From: Oscillospiraceae bacterium
GTDB taxonomy: Bacteria; Bacillota; Clostridia; Oscillospirales; Oscillospiraceae
Direction: 5' to 3'
DNA length: 64,000 nt
Assembly (NCBI GenBank): GCA_910575815.1
Contig: CAJTFN010000004.1
Coordinates: 231,921 to 295,920, forward strand
In this document: positions 45,216-54,244 of the stretch, piece after piece
Layout of the letters: each line of letters starts with the position of its first letter
Position numbering within the stretch: the first letter of the stretch is position 1
Notes under the pieces: model-generated
Seen by the model: the letters and a program-made list of their open reading frames with translations, nothing else
The model's database searches: none
What the model was told of the DNA's origin: nothing
Position numbers and translations under genes: made by a program

Positions 45216-46442
45216 ATGCAGATTTACGAAGAGCTGAAGGCCCGGGGCCTCATTGCCCAGGTTACCGACGAGGAGGAGATTCGGGAGCTGGTGAACGGCG
45301 GGAAGGCCGTGTTTTATATCGGGTTCGATCCCACGGCGGACAGCCTCCATGTGGGCCACTTCATGGCCCTGTGTCTGATGAAGCGCCTGCAAATGGCGGG
45401 AAACCGGCCCATCGCCCTCATCGGCGGTGGCACCGGCATGGTGGGAGATCCCTCCGGCCGGTCGGACATGCGGCAGATGATGACCACGGAGACCATCCAG
45501 CACAACTGCGACTGCTTTAAAAAGCAGATGGAGCGGTTTATCGAGTTTGGCCCGGACAAGGCAATCATGGTGAATAACGCTGAATGGTTGATGAAGCTGA
45601 ACTATGTGGAGCTTTTGCGGGAAGTGGGAGCCTGCTTCTCCGTAAATAACATGCTTCGGGCGGAGTGCTACAAACAGCGGATGGAGAAGGGGCTGAGCTT
45701 CCTGGAATTCAACTATATGATTATGCAGTCCTACGACTTCTATCATATGTTCCAGACCCTGGGCTGCAACATGCAGTTCGGCGGTGACGACCAGTGGAGC
45801 AATATGTTAGGCGGCACCGAGCTGATTCGCCGGAAGCTGGGCAAGGACGCCTACGCCATGACCATTACGCTGCTGATGAACTCCGAGGGCAAGAAGATGG
45901 GCAAAACCGCCAAGGGCGCGGTGTGGCTGGATCCCAACAAGACCTCCCCCTTTGAGTTCTACCAATACTGGCGGAACGTAGGGGATGCGGACGTGCTGAA
46001 ATGTATCCGGATGTTGACCTTCCTGCCTTTGGAGGAGATCGACGCCATGGACAGATGGGAGGGGAGCCAGCTGAACCGGGCCAAGGAAATTTTGGCTTAC
46101 GAGCTGACCAAGCTGGTCCACGGCGAGGCGGAGGCGGAGAAAGCCCAGGAAACCGCCCGGGGCCTTTTCGCCGGCGCTGGCTCCACGGAGCACATGCCCT
46201 CGACGGAGCTGTCCGCCGCTCAGTTTGAGAACGGACAGATCGGCGCCATTGCCCTTTTGGTGGCCTGTGGCCTGTGCCCCTCCAACGGGGAGGCCCGTCG
46301 GCTGATCCAGCAGGGGGGCCTGACGGTGAACGGCCAAAAGGTGACGGACATTGCCGCGGCTGTTGACCAGGCGGACTTCCAGGGAGAGGGCGTCATTATC
46401 AAAAAGGGTAAAAAGGTGTTCCATCGGGCCTATATCCAGTGA
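45216..46442 (+). CDS. tyrS: Tyrosyl-tRNA synthetase
   Basis: A 408-residue class I synthetase. The HIGH motif appears as SLHVGHFM near residue 45, the GGDDQWSNM tyrosine/tRNA site near 193 and the KMSKS loop as KKMGKT near 230, a variant common in one TyrRS branch. The C-terminal S4 domain (SNGEARRLIQQGGLTVNGQK) binds the tRNA variable arm. The ATG at 45216 follows AAAGGAG. Expression is controlled by the T-box in front and closed by a terminator. Confidence 0.96.
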   Translation: MQIYEELKARGLIAQVTDEEEIRELVNGGKAVFYIGFDPTADSLHVGHFMALCLMKRLQMAGNRPIALIGGGTGMVGDPSGRSDMRQMMTTETIQHNCDCFKKQMERFIEFGPDKAIMVNNAEWLMKLNYVELLREVGACFSVNNMLRAECYKQRMEKGLSFLEFNYMIMQSYDFYHMFQTLGCNMQFGGDDQWSNMLGGTELIRRKLGKDAYAMTITLLMNSEGKKMGKTAKGAVWLDPNKTSPFEFYQYWRNVGDADVLKCIRMLTFLPLEEIDAMDRWEGSQLNRAKEILAYELTKLVHGEAEAEKAQETARGLFAGAGSTEHMPSTELSAAQFENGQIGAIALLVACGLCPSNGEARRLIQQGGLTVNGQKVTDIAAAVDQADFQGEGVIIKKGKKVFHRAYIQ

Positions 46443-46444
46443 TT

Positions 46445-46476
46445 AAGAAAGAGGGCAGTTGCCCTCTTTCTTATAT
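46445..46476 (+). terminator. Terminator after tyrS
   Basis: AAGAAAGAGGGC pairs perfectly with GCCCTCTTTCTT around AGTT, then ATATTT. Confidence 0.85.
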
Positions 46477-46573
46477 TTCTATATTATATTACACAAAATT
46501 TTGGTTTTGTGTAATTATAAGGGTGGATAGAAGGACCGCCGCTCCTGCAACAGGGGACGGCGGTCCGGATGCT

Positions 46574-48382
46574 TCAATGGTTTCCGCGTCGGTACAGGCA
46601 GGCGAAGAGGAGACCCGCCAGGAGTATACCGCAGGATACCGCTGCCAGCAGCCAGGTGCTTCCGCTCACGGCGGCGAGAGATTCCCCCGGTAAATCCCCG
46701 CTGGGAGAGGCGGAATCCTCCGGAGATCGGAGAATCGCAGCCGGTTGCCCCCTGGCCTGGGAGAAGGCTGGAGCATCTTCCGCTGGGAAGGGTATGGCAG
46801 CTCCTTCTTGCTGGCTATCGGAAGGGAAGGGCCGCTCTCCGTCGCCAAAGCCGCCGCCCCGGTCCATGGTTCCCATATCGGAAAGACGGATGAAGGAGGC
46901 ATCCACCAAGGAGGAGGCGTCCTCCTCCTGGCCCTTGGAGGTAGAGGGAATCGTTCCTTCTAATTGACCTAGGATACTCTCCGTCCGGAGGCGGCAGAAA
47001 TCCCCCAGAGTTTCCGCGCCGGTTTGAAACTCCTGATTGGAGTAAAACGCCGTGGGGTCCTTCTCCACATAGGGCGCGATCAACGCCGCCGTCTGTTCAA
47101 TCAGTCCGGTGATATTCACTGTCTCCAGAAACTCCCGGAAATACTGATGATAGAGCTCCGTATATTCATCCTGTTCCCAGATCCAATCCACCATGGGACG
47201 GCTGTCGCCGCCAGTGACGGGAGAGTCAATGGGCTCGTTCACGGTGCTTGTGGCATCACCGCTTTGGAAGGTGCCATAAGCCAGATTGTAGTCCCAGGGG
47301 ATCATGGAGAGTCGGCCGTCTTCCTCGTAGAGGTAGTAATTGTGCACCATGGAGCCGGTGTAGCTGTCGCCGTTGCAGACGAAGTTGTGGACGACAAAGT
47401 AGCGCAGAACCCGGTCAATGTCCAGGACGTTCTCAAGATTTTCACCTTCTCCCAGGGCTTTTAAAGATGCAATCAGCCTGCTCTGGTCCGCCTTGGTGAT
47501 GTCCGTTTTGGCGTTCTGGAAGATATTGGAGTAGCTGTCCGGATCATCATCGATATACCGCAGCTTCACGTCGTCGCTCCCCATGCCGCCTCCGGGGCCT
47601 CCGGCAAATTTGGCGGAACCGCCTCCGGCTGCTCTCCCGTCTTCCCCAGGGACTTTCTGGAATACCGGATCAGCCGGAGGATTGGAGGAAAGGGCGGCGC
47701 CCTCTTCGGGATTCCCGAAGTCGTCCATGCGGAACTCCCGGCCATTGCCCCGTCCGCCGCCGAAGCTCATGCTGTCCGGCTTATAGAGCTCTCCGGAGTT
47801 GCCGCCATAGTTCCTCCGGAGAAAGCCGTCTTCCACTCCCTCAACGGCCAGATACAGTCCCCAATCCTGACCGTTGACGGTGATGTACACATAGCTGCAT
47901 AAAGGCGCGGCCACGCCAAAAGCGCCCATCATCTGGTAGGTGAGGTAATCCTTCATATATGTAGAGTCCTGAATGATGTTGTTGAGACTCAGCTTATCCA
48001 GGCCGTAGTAGGTCCTTCCGCTGTCGTAATGATCAAACTCCAGCTTGAAGCTGTATCGGTCGCTGTCCATGGCGGAAACCATGGTAAGGGAGGTGTTGCC
48101 CTTAGCCCGGATGGCGGTGTTCTGGTACGCCTCGCCGTCAATGAGAACGGAGCACTGGGCGTATTCCTCGTTCTCGCAGGTTTCCAGGAACTCCTCCCAA
48201 TTGTCCATCACCAGATCGATGGTGTGGACCCGACCTGTGTCGAAGAGCCGGGACTCGTAGCCCAGAGCAGAGGCGGCGGGCCGGATGCCCAAAGCTACAC
48301 CGTTTATAAAGGCGAAGGTCAGCAACAGACAAAGAACCAGGACGACAGCGCAGAGCTGGTCAATATGCTTGTGGGTCGACAT
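46574..48382 (-). CDS. CotH-family (spore-coat kinase-like) membrane protein
   Basis: A 602-residue protein with an N-terminal membrane segment (about 9-33), an extracytoplasmic CotH domain and a C-terminal membrane segment (about 574-594). Family motifs: IRAKGNTSLTM, YSFKLEFD, LDKLSLNNIIQDSTYMKDYL and SMIPWDYNLAYG. CotH proteins are atypical protein kinases that act on spore coat proteins in Bacillus; related proteins elsewhere have other surface roles. A Gly/Pro-rich, low-complexity insertion (about 205-270) interrupts the domain. It is the last gene of a VTC-DUF4956-CotH operon, a set often found together, which suggests a role in polyphosphate-linked surface chemistry rather than only sporulation. 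Confidence 0.88.
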   Translation of the reverse strand: MSTHKHIDQLCAVVLVLCLLLTFAFINGVALGIRPAASALGYESRLFDTGRVHTIDLVMDNWEEFLETCENEEYAQCSVLIDGEAYQNTAIRAKGNTSLTMVSAMDSDRYSFKLEFDHYDSGRTYYGLDKLSLNNIIQDSTYMKDYLTYQMMGAFGVAAPLCSYVYITVNGQDWGLYLAVEGVEDGFLRRNYGGNSGELYKPDSMSFGGGRGNGREFRMDDFGNPEEGAALSSNPPADPVFQKVPGEDGRAAGGGSAKFAGGPGGGMGSDDVKLRYIDDDPDSYSNIFQNAKTDITKADQSRLIASLKALGEGENLENVLDIDRVLRYFVVHNFVCNGDSYTGSMVHNYYLYEEDGRLSMIPWDYNLAYGTFQSGDATSTVNEPIDSPVTGGDSRPMVDWIWEQDEYTELYHQYFREFLETVNITGLIEQTAALIAPYVEKDPTAFYSNQEFQTGAETLGDFCRLRTESILGQLEGTIPSTSKGQEEDASSLVDASFIRLSDMGTMDRGGGFGDGERPFPSDSQQEGAAIPFPAEDAPAFSQARGQPAAILRSPEDSASPSGDLPGESLAAVSGSTWLLAAVSCGILLAGLLFACLYRRGNH

Positions 48383-48487
48383 TTGATATCCCCCTTTGGT
48401 GCTGTCGCTTCCGCCTGGTTTTCACCAGACGGTCGAGCGTGCGAAAATTCTTTTACTCCGCGTTCTTATCAGAACGAAAAACAGAAA

Positions 48488-49159
48488 TTACCCCATGTAG
48501 TCTCCGTTGTAGCTTACCAATACCGCGCTGCGGACGCCGGAGAGGTCCGCCAGAGCATTGACAAAGCCGGTGTCCTCGCTCTTTAAGCGAATTTCCAGAT
48601 TCACTTCCACCGCATCCTTTTGGACCGTCTTGCTTTTCACCACGCAGCGGCGGGTGTTCTGCCGGAGGAACCCCACCGCCTGAGCCTCGCTCTCCGGCCC
48701 GTCGCACTGGAGCACGGCTATGTAGGGGTCGCAGCGGGATTTCCGGTTCACAAAAACCAGAAGCATCACGCCGATAATCACGCTTCCAAAGACTGCCAGC
48801 GGAATCAGTCCCGCCGCCAATACGATGCCCACGGCAATGGACCAGAAGAGAAATGCGATGTCCAGGGGTTCCTTAATGGCCGCGCGGAAGCGGACAATGG
48901 AGAGGGCGCCCACCATGCCCAGGGACAGCACCACGTTGCTGGTGACCGCCAGAATTACCATGGTGGTAATCATCGTCAGAGCTACCAGCGTTACCCCAAA
49001 GCTGGAGGAGTACATGACGCCGGTGAAGGTTTTTTTGTAGACCAGGAAGATAAAGAGCCCCAGGCCAAAGGCCAGGAGAAGGGCCAGACTCATGTCCAAA
49101 AGACTGACGCCGGTCACGTTCTCCAGGAAGCTGGATTTAAAAATATCTTGAAATGTCAT
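48488..49159 (-). CDS. DUF4956 family membrane protein
   Basis: A 223-residue protein with four or five membrane segments in the first 150 residues (SLALLLAFGLGLFIFLVYKK, then GMVGALSIVRFRAAIKEPLD, the best-conserved motif of the family) and a soluble C-terminal domain. The ATG at 49159 is chosen for its GAAAGGAA site. It lies between the VTC gene (17 bases) and cotH. DUF4956 proteins recur beside VTC-domain and CotH genes, but their activity is unknown. Confidence 0.88.
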   Translation of the reverse strand: MTFQDIFKSSFLENVTGVSLLDMSLALLLAFGLGLFIFLVYKKTFTGVMYSSSFGVTLVALTMITTMVILAVTSNVVLSLGMVGALSIVRFRAAIKEPLDIAFLFWSIAVGIVLAAGLIPLAVFGSVIIGVMLLVFVNRKSRCDPYIAVLQCDGPESEAQAVGFLRQNTRRCVVKSKTVQKDAVEVNLEIRLKSEDTGFVNALADLSGVRSAVLVSYNGDYMG

Positions 49160-49176
49160 GGCAATCGGTTCCTTTC

Positions 49177-49848
49177 TTATCCATAGACGCGGCAAGCCGC
49201 GTATTTTGAGAAGGCGGAGGTGTGCCGCCCGGGGAGTTGTGCTGCATCCCGTATGACGCTGGGGAGAAATTCATCCCACTTCACCTCTAAAATGGCGGGG
49301 GCGTCCCCAGCGGGTACGGTAATCGAGCGGGGATTCAGGAAATCTGTGGATCCCAGGCCGGTGCGGATGTCGTAATCCAGGGTGACCCGCACATTTCCGG
49401 CGGGGAAGACATAGGCCTCCCGGGTGTAGTCCACAATGGTCCTCGGCCGGAGACCGGCGGACTTCATTTTCCAGTAAAGCTCCTGAACCAGAGGACGGCC
49501 GCTGCCCGGCATCCAGTCCAGTCCGCCGTCCAAAAGGGTTTGGACCTCCTGAGCGCTGAGGAGGACGGAGCGCTTGCCGCACAGGCCGTCCTGTTTGGTT
49601 TTTTTCTCCAGGCAGATAAAGGCGGTGTTGCCGTTGTAGTACCGTATTCGAAATTTCTCCCTGCGGGCCACGCCGTCAATTTTCTCCCGCAGCGCCGTGT
49701 CCCGGGGGTCGTCGAAATAGAGACTTCGTATTCCGTATCGGCCGTGGTCCCCGTGGCTGTCCCGGCGGGCCACCGCCGAAAGGCGGGCGGCGAGAATCAG
49801 GCGGTCGGCGGCGGTGATCTCGTGTTTCCACTCGTGCCGAGGTTTCAT
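49177..49848 (-). CDS. VTC-domain (polyphosphate polymerase-like) protein
   Basis: A 223-residue protein with the VTC/CYTH-type tunnel fold: an early RHEWKHEI strand, then IRSLYFDDPRDTALREKIDG, REKFRIRYYNG and FICLEKKTKQDGL, basic residues on alternating strand positions, and a late acidic strand AILEVKWDEFLP. In yeast Vtc4 this domain makes polyphosphate from ATP at the membrane. Here it has no SPX domain or membrane segment and is followed by the membrane protein DUF4956, a likely partner. AAAGGAG precedes the ATG at 49848. Confidence 0.87.
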   Translation of the reverse strand: MKPRHEWKHEITAADRLILAARLSAVARRDSHGDHGRYGIRSLYFDDPRDTALREKIDGVARREKFRIRYYNGNTAFICLEKKTKQDGLCGKRSVLLSAQEVQTLLDGGLDWMPGSGRPLVQELYWKMKSAGLRPRTIVDYTREAYVFPAGNVRVTLDYDIRTGLGSTDFLNPRSITVPAGDAPAILEVKWDEFLPSVIRDAAQLPGRHTSAFSKYAACRVYG

Positions 49849-49994
49849 GCTTGGGCTCCTTTCGTTTCACAGGATGGGGGCATCATACAGCGGGTTTCTT
49901 AGTTAAACCTTAAAAACTGGAAAGGCAGGAATTTTTTTTCGGATCGGGAATCGACTGGAACAGGCGGAATCCGTCGGATTCTACCGCTGGTCGG

Positions 49995-50024
49995 TTGCTT
50001 TTTCGAGCCGTTCCGGTGTACACT
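49995..50024 (+). promoter_or_regulatory. Promoter of the XRE-type gene
   Basis: TTGCTT, an 18-base spacer and TACACT, 18 bases before the GTG start. The minus-strand VTC promoter lies in the same 194-base gap but is not clear. Confidence 0.5.
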
Positions 50025-50042
50025 GACGGGGAGGTGAGCACG

Positions 50043-51110
50043 GTGAATAAACAACAGTTCGGTGATTTTATCGCGAATAATCGAAAAGCCGCCGGCCTGA
50101 CCCAGAGGGCCCTGGCGGAGCGGCTGCATGTGACGGACAAGGCGGTGAGCAAGTGGGAGCGGGCCCTAAGCTACCCGGACGTGACGCTGCTGGAGCCCCT
50201 GGCGGAAGCTCTGGGGCTGGGCGTGGAGGAGCTGATGGCCTGCCGGAGGATTGAGGTACGAAAGGACGAGGAGGAAGAGGCGGTGGAGAACATCAGAGAG
50301 GAACGGCCCGTTCAGAACTTGATGGAGATTTCCCGGGAAAACCTGAAGTCGGAGCGGCGGAAGCACGTCTGGCAGACGGCCCTGGCCCTGGCGCTGATGC
50401 TGGCGACAACCCTGGGGACCATCTGGTATTGTAGCACCTATATTCGGGAGGAGAGGAAGAACACCATTTTCCTGAAGGAAACCGTTGGAAATGAGAACTA
50501 CCTCTATGTGGAGGACAAGGGCCATCTGCTCCGCCTGAAATGTGGGGAGGGCGTGGACTTCGACGGCATAAAGCAGACGGATGAGGGGAATTATCCTTTT
50601 GAGTATCGCCTAGACTGCCGCTGGAACCGGCGGACCTATGAGGGAACTGTCGCCTCGTGTGAGCCCACAGGAAGGATATCCTTGGGCGGGATGATGGATG
50701 TGACCTTCGAGACGGAGAGCGACCGTCTTTTCTGGTATGATAAAGTATTCTACACCAGCGAGAACTACTACCCGGATCCCTACGGCGAGCCCAGTGGGCA
50801 GGTCTATCTCTGTGACTACCGCTTCTGGACTGGGGAGTGGGATGAAACCGTTGAATGGAATGTCTGGAAGAGAATGCAAACCGTCCTGCTGGTGGAGGAC
50901 TGCCTGAATGCAACGGTGGCGGATATCGACCAGGACGGACACAACGAGGTGGTGGTCCGCACCCGCTGGCCGGAGAAGCCCTACATGGTCTACGACTGGT
51001 GCGATGACTACAAGGTCAAGGAGATCGACCAGTACTGGCTGGACAGCGTCTCCCCGGAATTGCAGGAGCGGCTGATGACCGAGCAGGAGCGGTGGGCCCA
51101 ATTACAGTAG
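50043..51110 (+). CDS. XRE-family regulator fused to a membrane anchor and extracytoplasmic domain
   Basis: A 355-residue protein. Residues 1-65 are a Cro/cI helix-turn-helix (RKAAGLTQRALAERLHVTDK, then AVSKWERALSYPDVTLL). A charged linker leads to one membrane segment (about 108-130) and an extracytoplasmic domain of about 220 residues with a DIDQDGHNEVVV calcium-loop-like motif near residue 300. The GTG at 50043 follows GGGAGGTG. It looks like a one-component membrane-bound regulator. The divergent neighbour is the VTC operon, which is a possible target. Confidence 0.82.
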   Translation: MNKQQFGDFIANNRKAAGLTQRALAERLHVTDKAVSKWERALSYPDVTLLEPLAEALGLGVEELMACRRIEVRKDEEEEAVENIREERPVQNLMEISRENLKSERRKHVWQTALALALMLATTLGTIWYCSTYIREERKNTIFLKETVGNENYLYVEDKGHLLRLKCGEGVDFDGIKQTDEGNYPFEYRLDCRWNRRTYEGTVASCEPTGRISLGGMMDVTFETESDRLFWYDKVFYTSENYYPDPYGEPSGQVYLCDYRFWTGEWDETVEWNVWKRMQTVLLVEDCLNATVADIDQDGHNEVVVRTRWPEKPYMVYDWCDDYKVKEIDQYWLDSVSPELQERLMTEQERWAQLQ

Positions 51111-51179
51111 TAGGTCAGCCGTCCGCAGAAGGAGACAGCGGGGATCGCGGATAAGATGATCAGGCCAACCGGAGGCAAT

Positions 51180-51219
51180 AGAAAAGAGGACCGTCCGCAG
51201 ATCATGCGGACGGTCCTCA
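51180..51219 (-). terminator. Terminator of the RNase P RNA gene
   Basis: GAGGACCGTCCGC and GCGGACGGTCCTC (perfect 13-base stem, 7-base loop); on the minus strand it is followed by TTTTCTATTG. It may also stop the XRE transcript from the other side. Confidence 0.85.
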
Positions 51220-51223
51220 CATA

Positions 51224-51679
51224 TTGCGAGCAAAACTGTAAGCCGGGTTCTGTATTTGACAGCCATCTATCTAGGCGCGCTGTTGCCAACGCGCTCCAGC
51301 CACCCCGGGAGCGGCCGGGCCAGCCTGTGTGCTCCCATACCGGTGTTGCTCCGGATAGAGTTTACAGCGACGGACACTCTCGAGCCGTCGGGTGCGCTCT
51401 TACCGCACCTTTCCATCCTTACCTCGTCGGCACAAGCTCCATATCCTTCACCCCGCCGCAAGCGGCAGGGTTCACTCATTTCGCTGTGCCTCCTCTCCCC
51501 ACAAAAACTGCGTTTTTGCGGGGGCCCCATTTTGTAACGGGGGAGGCGGTATATCTCTGTTGCACTTTTCCTGAAGTCGCCTTCGGCGGGCGTTACCCGT
51601 TATCCTTGCCCTGTGGAGCCCGGACTTTCCTCATGGACGGCCTTTCGGCCTGCCCACGCGGCTGTCTGTTTTCCTCGCG
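51224..51679 (-). ncRNA. rnpB: RNase P RNA
   Basis: The minus strand carries the universal core segments GAGGAAAGTCCGGGCTCC near the 5' end and ACAGAACCCGGCTTACAG near the 3' end. The ends pair as helix P1 (GCGAGGAAAAC with GTTTTGCTCGC). It is the catalytic RNA that matures the 5' ends of tRNAs. Transcript ends are estimated from the promoter at 51686-51714 and from P1, giving about 455 bases. Confidence 0.93.
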
Positions 51680-51685
51680 ACTCTT

Positions 51686-51714
51686 ATTTTACAGGAGCCG
51701 AGAAAAAAAGTCAA
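51686..51714 (-). promoter_or_regulatory. Promoter of rnpB
   Basis: On the minus strand TTGACT, a 17-base spacer and TAAAAT; the RNA start is expected near 51679. Confidence 0.85.
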
Positions 51715-51795
51715 CAAATTTCAAAGGACGTCCGGATGTCTCTTGGTGTTTGCTGCGATCATGCTTCCGTGAAACGCGCGCCATACGGCGCGCGT

Positions 51796-52497
51796 TTAGG
51801 GTTCCGCAGTCTCCCGAAGCCAGAGGGACAGGGACTCCAGCTCCGGCGGCGTGTGGAACCAGTGCTCCGCATCCTCCACGGTCCGCAGGCGGCAGGAAAA
51901 ACGCTTCGAGAAGGCTGTGACGCTCTCTTCCGCCACAAGGGTATCCCCAGCGCCCCGAAGGATATCCGTGGGGAAAGGCCAGCGGGCAACAGGGTGAGCG
52001 CGGATGTAACAGAGGTCGTCCCAATAGAGGGTCTGGCCCATGGGGGTGGGAATCGCTCCCTCGGCCTTCAAACGGGTCTCGGAAATCTGAAACCAGGCCA
52101 TCATATCCCGGGTCAGGCCCTCCATGTCCACCACCGGGGAGAGGAACCAGGCGTGGGCGAGATTCCGGCCCGGACAGGCCAGGAGGCTGAAATAAGCTCC
52201 CATACTGACGGCAAAAAGATCGATGCTCTTCCAGTGGCTCTCCGCGTAGTCCAAAACGGCAGAGAGCTCCCGGGCACAGACGGGAGGCTTGCAGAGGGGA
52301 GGGGCCCCTTTTCGGCTTCCGTGCTCCGGCAGGTCGAAGCTCAGCACCTGACGCTCCGGGAAGGCCTTCGCCAAAAGACGGAAGGGGACGTCTGTCTTGC
52401 TGGACTGTGCCCCGTGGACGGCCACTGTTACCCGCTCTGAGGGTGGCCCCCAAAGGGCGGCGGGGATAGGGCCGATTTGAAAAAGCTGCGTATCCAT
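51796..52497 (-). CDS. Alpha/beta hydrolase
   Basis: A 233-residue alpha/beta-hydrolase fold protein. The catalytic triad can be followed: nucleophile Ser in FAVSMGAYFS, Asp in RGAGDTLVAEE and His in VEDAEHWFHTPPE. An HGAQSSKTD oxyanion-type loop is near residue 29. There is no signal peptide, so it is cytosolic; the substrate is unknown. The ATG at 52497 has AAAGGAG 9 bases before it. An open frame continues far upstream but is only the antisense of murD. Confidence 0.87.
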   Translation of the reverse strand: MDTQLFQIGPIPAALWGPPSERVTVAVHGAQSSKTDVPFRLLAKAFPERQVLSFDLPEHGSRKGAPPLCKPPVCARELSAVLDYAESHWKSIDLFAVSMGAYFSLLACPGRNLAHAWFLSPVVDMEGLTRDMMAWFQISETRLKAEGAIPTPMGQTLYWDDLCYIRAHPVARWPFPTDILRGAGDTLVAEESVTAFSKRFSCRLRTVEDAEHWFHTPPELESLSLWLRETAEP

Positions 52498-52557
52498 GGC
52501 GAGATCTCCTTTTCGGTTTTCCGACAGGATATCATAAATTTTGTGGGAAGGCAAGTC

Positions 52558-52586
52558 TTGCCGGAAGAGGTCCGGCGTGGTAAAAT
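52558..52586 (+). promoter_or_regulatory. Promoter of murD
   Basis: TTGCCG, a 17-base spacer and TAAAAT, in the divergent gap with the hydrolase gene. Confidence 0.6.
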
Positions 52587-52719
52587 AGGAAAGCAGTTTA
52601 CACGGAACCATCTGTTTTATACGAAACCAGCAGGGAAGTTCGGGAAGTCCCCGCCGGATGTGCACAAACGATGCAGTCAAATCTCCGCCTTTGGGCGGAA
52701 ACGATAAGGAGCGATTTCT

Positions 52720-54114
52720 GTGAAATTTGAGGAATATTTGTCCTCTTTCCGGGGTAAGACCGTAGCCGTCATTGGAATTGGCGTTTCCAACCGGCCCCTC
52801 ATTGAGCTGCTGCTCTCTCGCGGCGTGGCGGTGACCGCCTGCGACAAAAAGAACCGGAAGGACCTGGGTACTCTGGCGGGGGAACTGGAGGGGAAGGGCT
52901 GCCGCCTCCGGCTGGGGCCGGACTACTTGAAGGACTTGACAGAGGACGTTATTTTCCGCACGCCCGGTATGCGCTTTGATCTGCCGGAGCTCACCGCCGC
53001 CGTGGAGCGGGGAAGCGTGCTGACCAGCGAAATGGAAGCCTTCTTTGAGGTCTGTCCCTGTCCCACCATCGCCGTCACGGGCAGCGATGGAAAGACCACC
53101 ACAACCACAATCATCGCGGAACTCCTTCGGGCGGCGGGGAAAACCGTCCATCTGGGGGGGAACATCGGTCATCCGCTGCTGGCGGAAACCGGCGGTATGA
53201 GGGAGGAGGATCTTGCCGTACTGGAGCTCAGCTCCTTCCAACTGATGACCATGACCCGAAGCCCTCACATTGCCGTCATCACCAATCTGTCCCCCAACCA
53301 CTTGGACGTCCACCGGGATTACGCGGAATACATTGCCGCCAAGGAAAACATCTATACCCATCAGAGCGCCGGCGACGTGGCCATTTTTAACAGGGACAAC
53401 GAGGTAACCCACCTCTTCTTTTCCAAGGCCAAGGGTGAGGTCCGCGGCTTCAGCCGCCGGGAGAGCGTGGAACGGGGCACATTTCTTGCGCCGGATTCCT
53501 CCGGAGCGGGGGAGGCCATCTGGGCCACCAACGACCAGGGCCGCCGGATGGTGCTGCCCATAGCCGGAATCAAACTCCCCGGCGTTCACAACGTGGAAAA
53601 TTACATGGCCGCCATCGCCGCCGTGGACGGTCTGGTCCCCGACAGAGTCATCCGCGGCTTCGCCGGCAGCTTCGGCGGCGTGGAGCATCGAATTGAGCTG
53701 GTGCGGGAGTTGGACGGCGTCCGGTACTATAACGACTCCATCGCCTCCAGTCCCAACCGGACTATCGCCGGCCTGAATGCTTTCCCGGAGAAGGTAATCC
53801 TTATCGCCGGGGGAAAGGATAAGGGGATTTCCTACGACAGCCTGGGTCCGGTGGTCAACGAACACGTGAAACTGCTGATCCTCTGCGGAGCCACCGCCGG
53901 CGTTATCCGTGCCTCCGTGGAGCAGGCGGAAAATTACGGCGGATTGGAAATTGCAGATGTGGAAGACTACCACCAGGCCGTTTCCCTAGCCCGAAGCCGG
54001 GCGAAGGCGGGGGATGTGATCATCCTGTCTCCCGCCAGTACCTCGTTCGACCGATTTACCAACTTCATGGAGCGCGGAAAGGTTTTCAAGGAAATCGTAA
54101 ATGGGCTTTCTTAA
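52720..54114 (+). CDS. murD: UDP-N-acetylmuramoyl-L-alanine--D-glutamate ligase
   Basis: A 464-residue Mur ligase: an N-terminal UDP-binding Rossmann domain (VAVIGIGVSNRPLIEL), the ATP loop TVTGSDGKTTT-type at about residue 117, NLSPNHLDVH near 190, and the C-terminal SPASTSFDRFTNFMERG that marks MurD. It adds D-Glu to UDP-MurNAc-L-Ala in the cytosol. It starts with GTG after AAGGAG. It stands apart from a dcw cluster, with yunB and ligA downstream. Confidence 0.95.
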   Translation: MKFEEYLSSFRGKTVAVIGIGVSNRPLIELLLSRGVAVTACDKKNRKDLGTLAGELEGKGCRLRLGPDYLKDLTEDVIFRTPGMRFDLPELTAAVERGSVLTSEMEAFFEVCPCPTIAVTGSDGKTTTTTIIAELLRAAGKTVHLGGNIGHPLLAETGGMREEDLAVLELSSFQLMTMTRSPHIAVITNLSPNHLDVHRDYAEYIAAKENIYTHQSAGDVAIFNRDNEVTHLFFSKAKGEVRGFSRRESVERGTFLAPDSSGAGEAIWATNDQGRRMVLPIAGIKLPGVHNVENYMAAIAAVDGLVPDRVIRGFAGSFGGVEHRIELVRELDGVRYYNDSIASSPNRTIAGLNAFPEKVILIAGGKDKGISYDSLGPVVNEHVKLLILCGATAGVIRASVEQAENYGGLEIADVEDYHQAVSLARSRAKAGDVIILSPASTSFDRFTNFMERGKVFKEIVNGLS

Positions 54115-54180
54115 TGGTTTGCTGCCGTCGAATTCTTCTAATTCCATATCCGCTCCCATAGCCCGCTAAAGTTCTTTTTG

Positions 54181-54206
54181 GTCCTTTTTCTTTCAAGAAA
54201 AAGGAC
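54181..54206. repeat. Perfect 12-base inverted repeat
   Basis: GTCCTTTTTCTT and AAGAAAAAGGAC, separated by TC, lie between murD and yunB. It may be a murD terminator, although no U tract follows the right arm. Confidence 0.6.
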
Positions 54207-54244
54207 GGCCCTTTGCGCATAGGATGGCAGGGGGGTGAGGTTTT

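Noticed and set aside
52498..53973. Upstream extension of the alpha/beta hydrolase frame
   Set aside because: This part is antisense to murD; the hydrolase has its own ATG and ribosome binding site at 52497.
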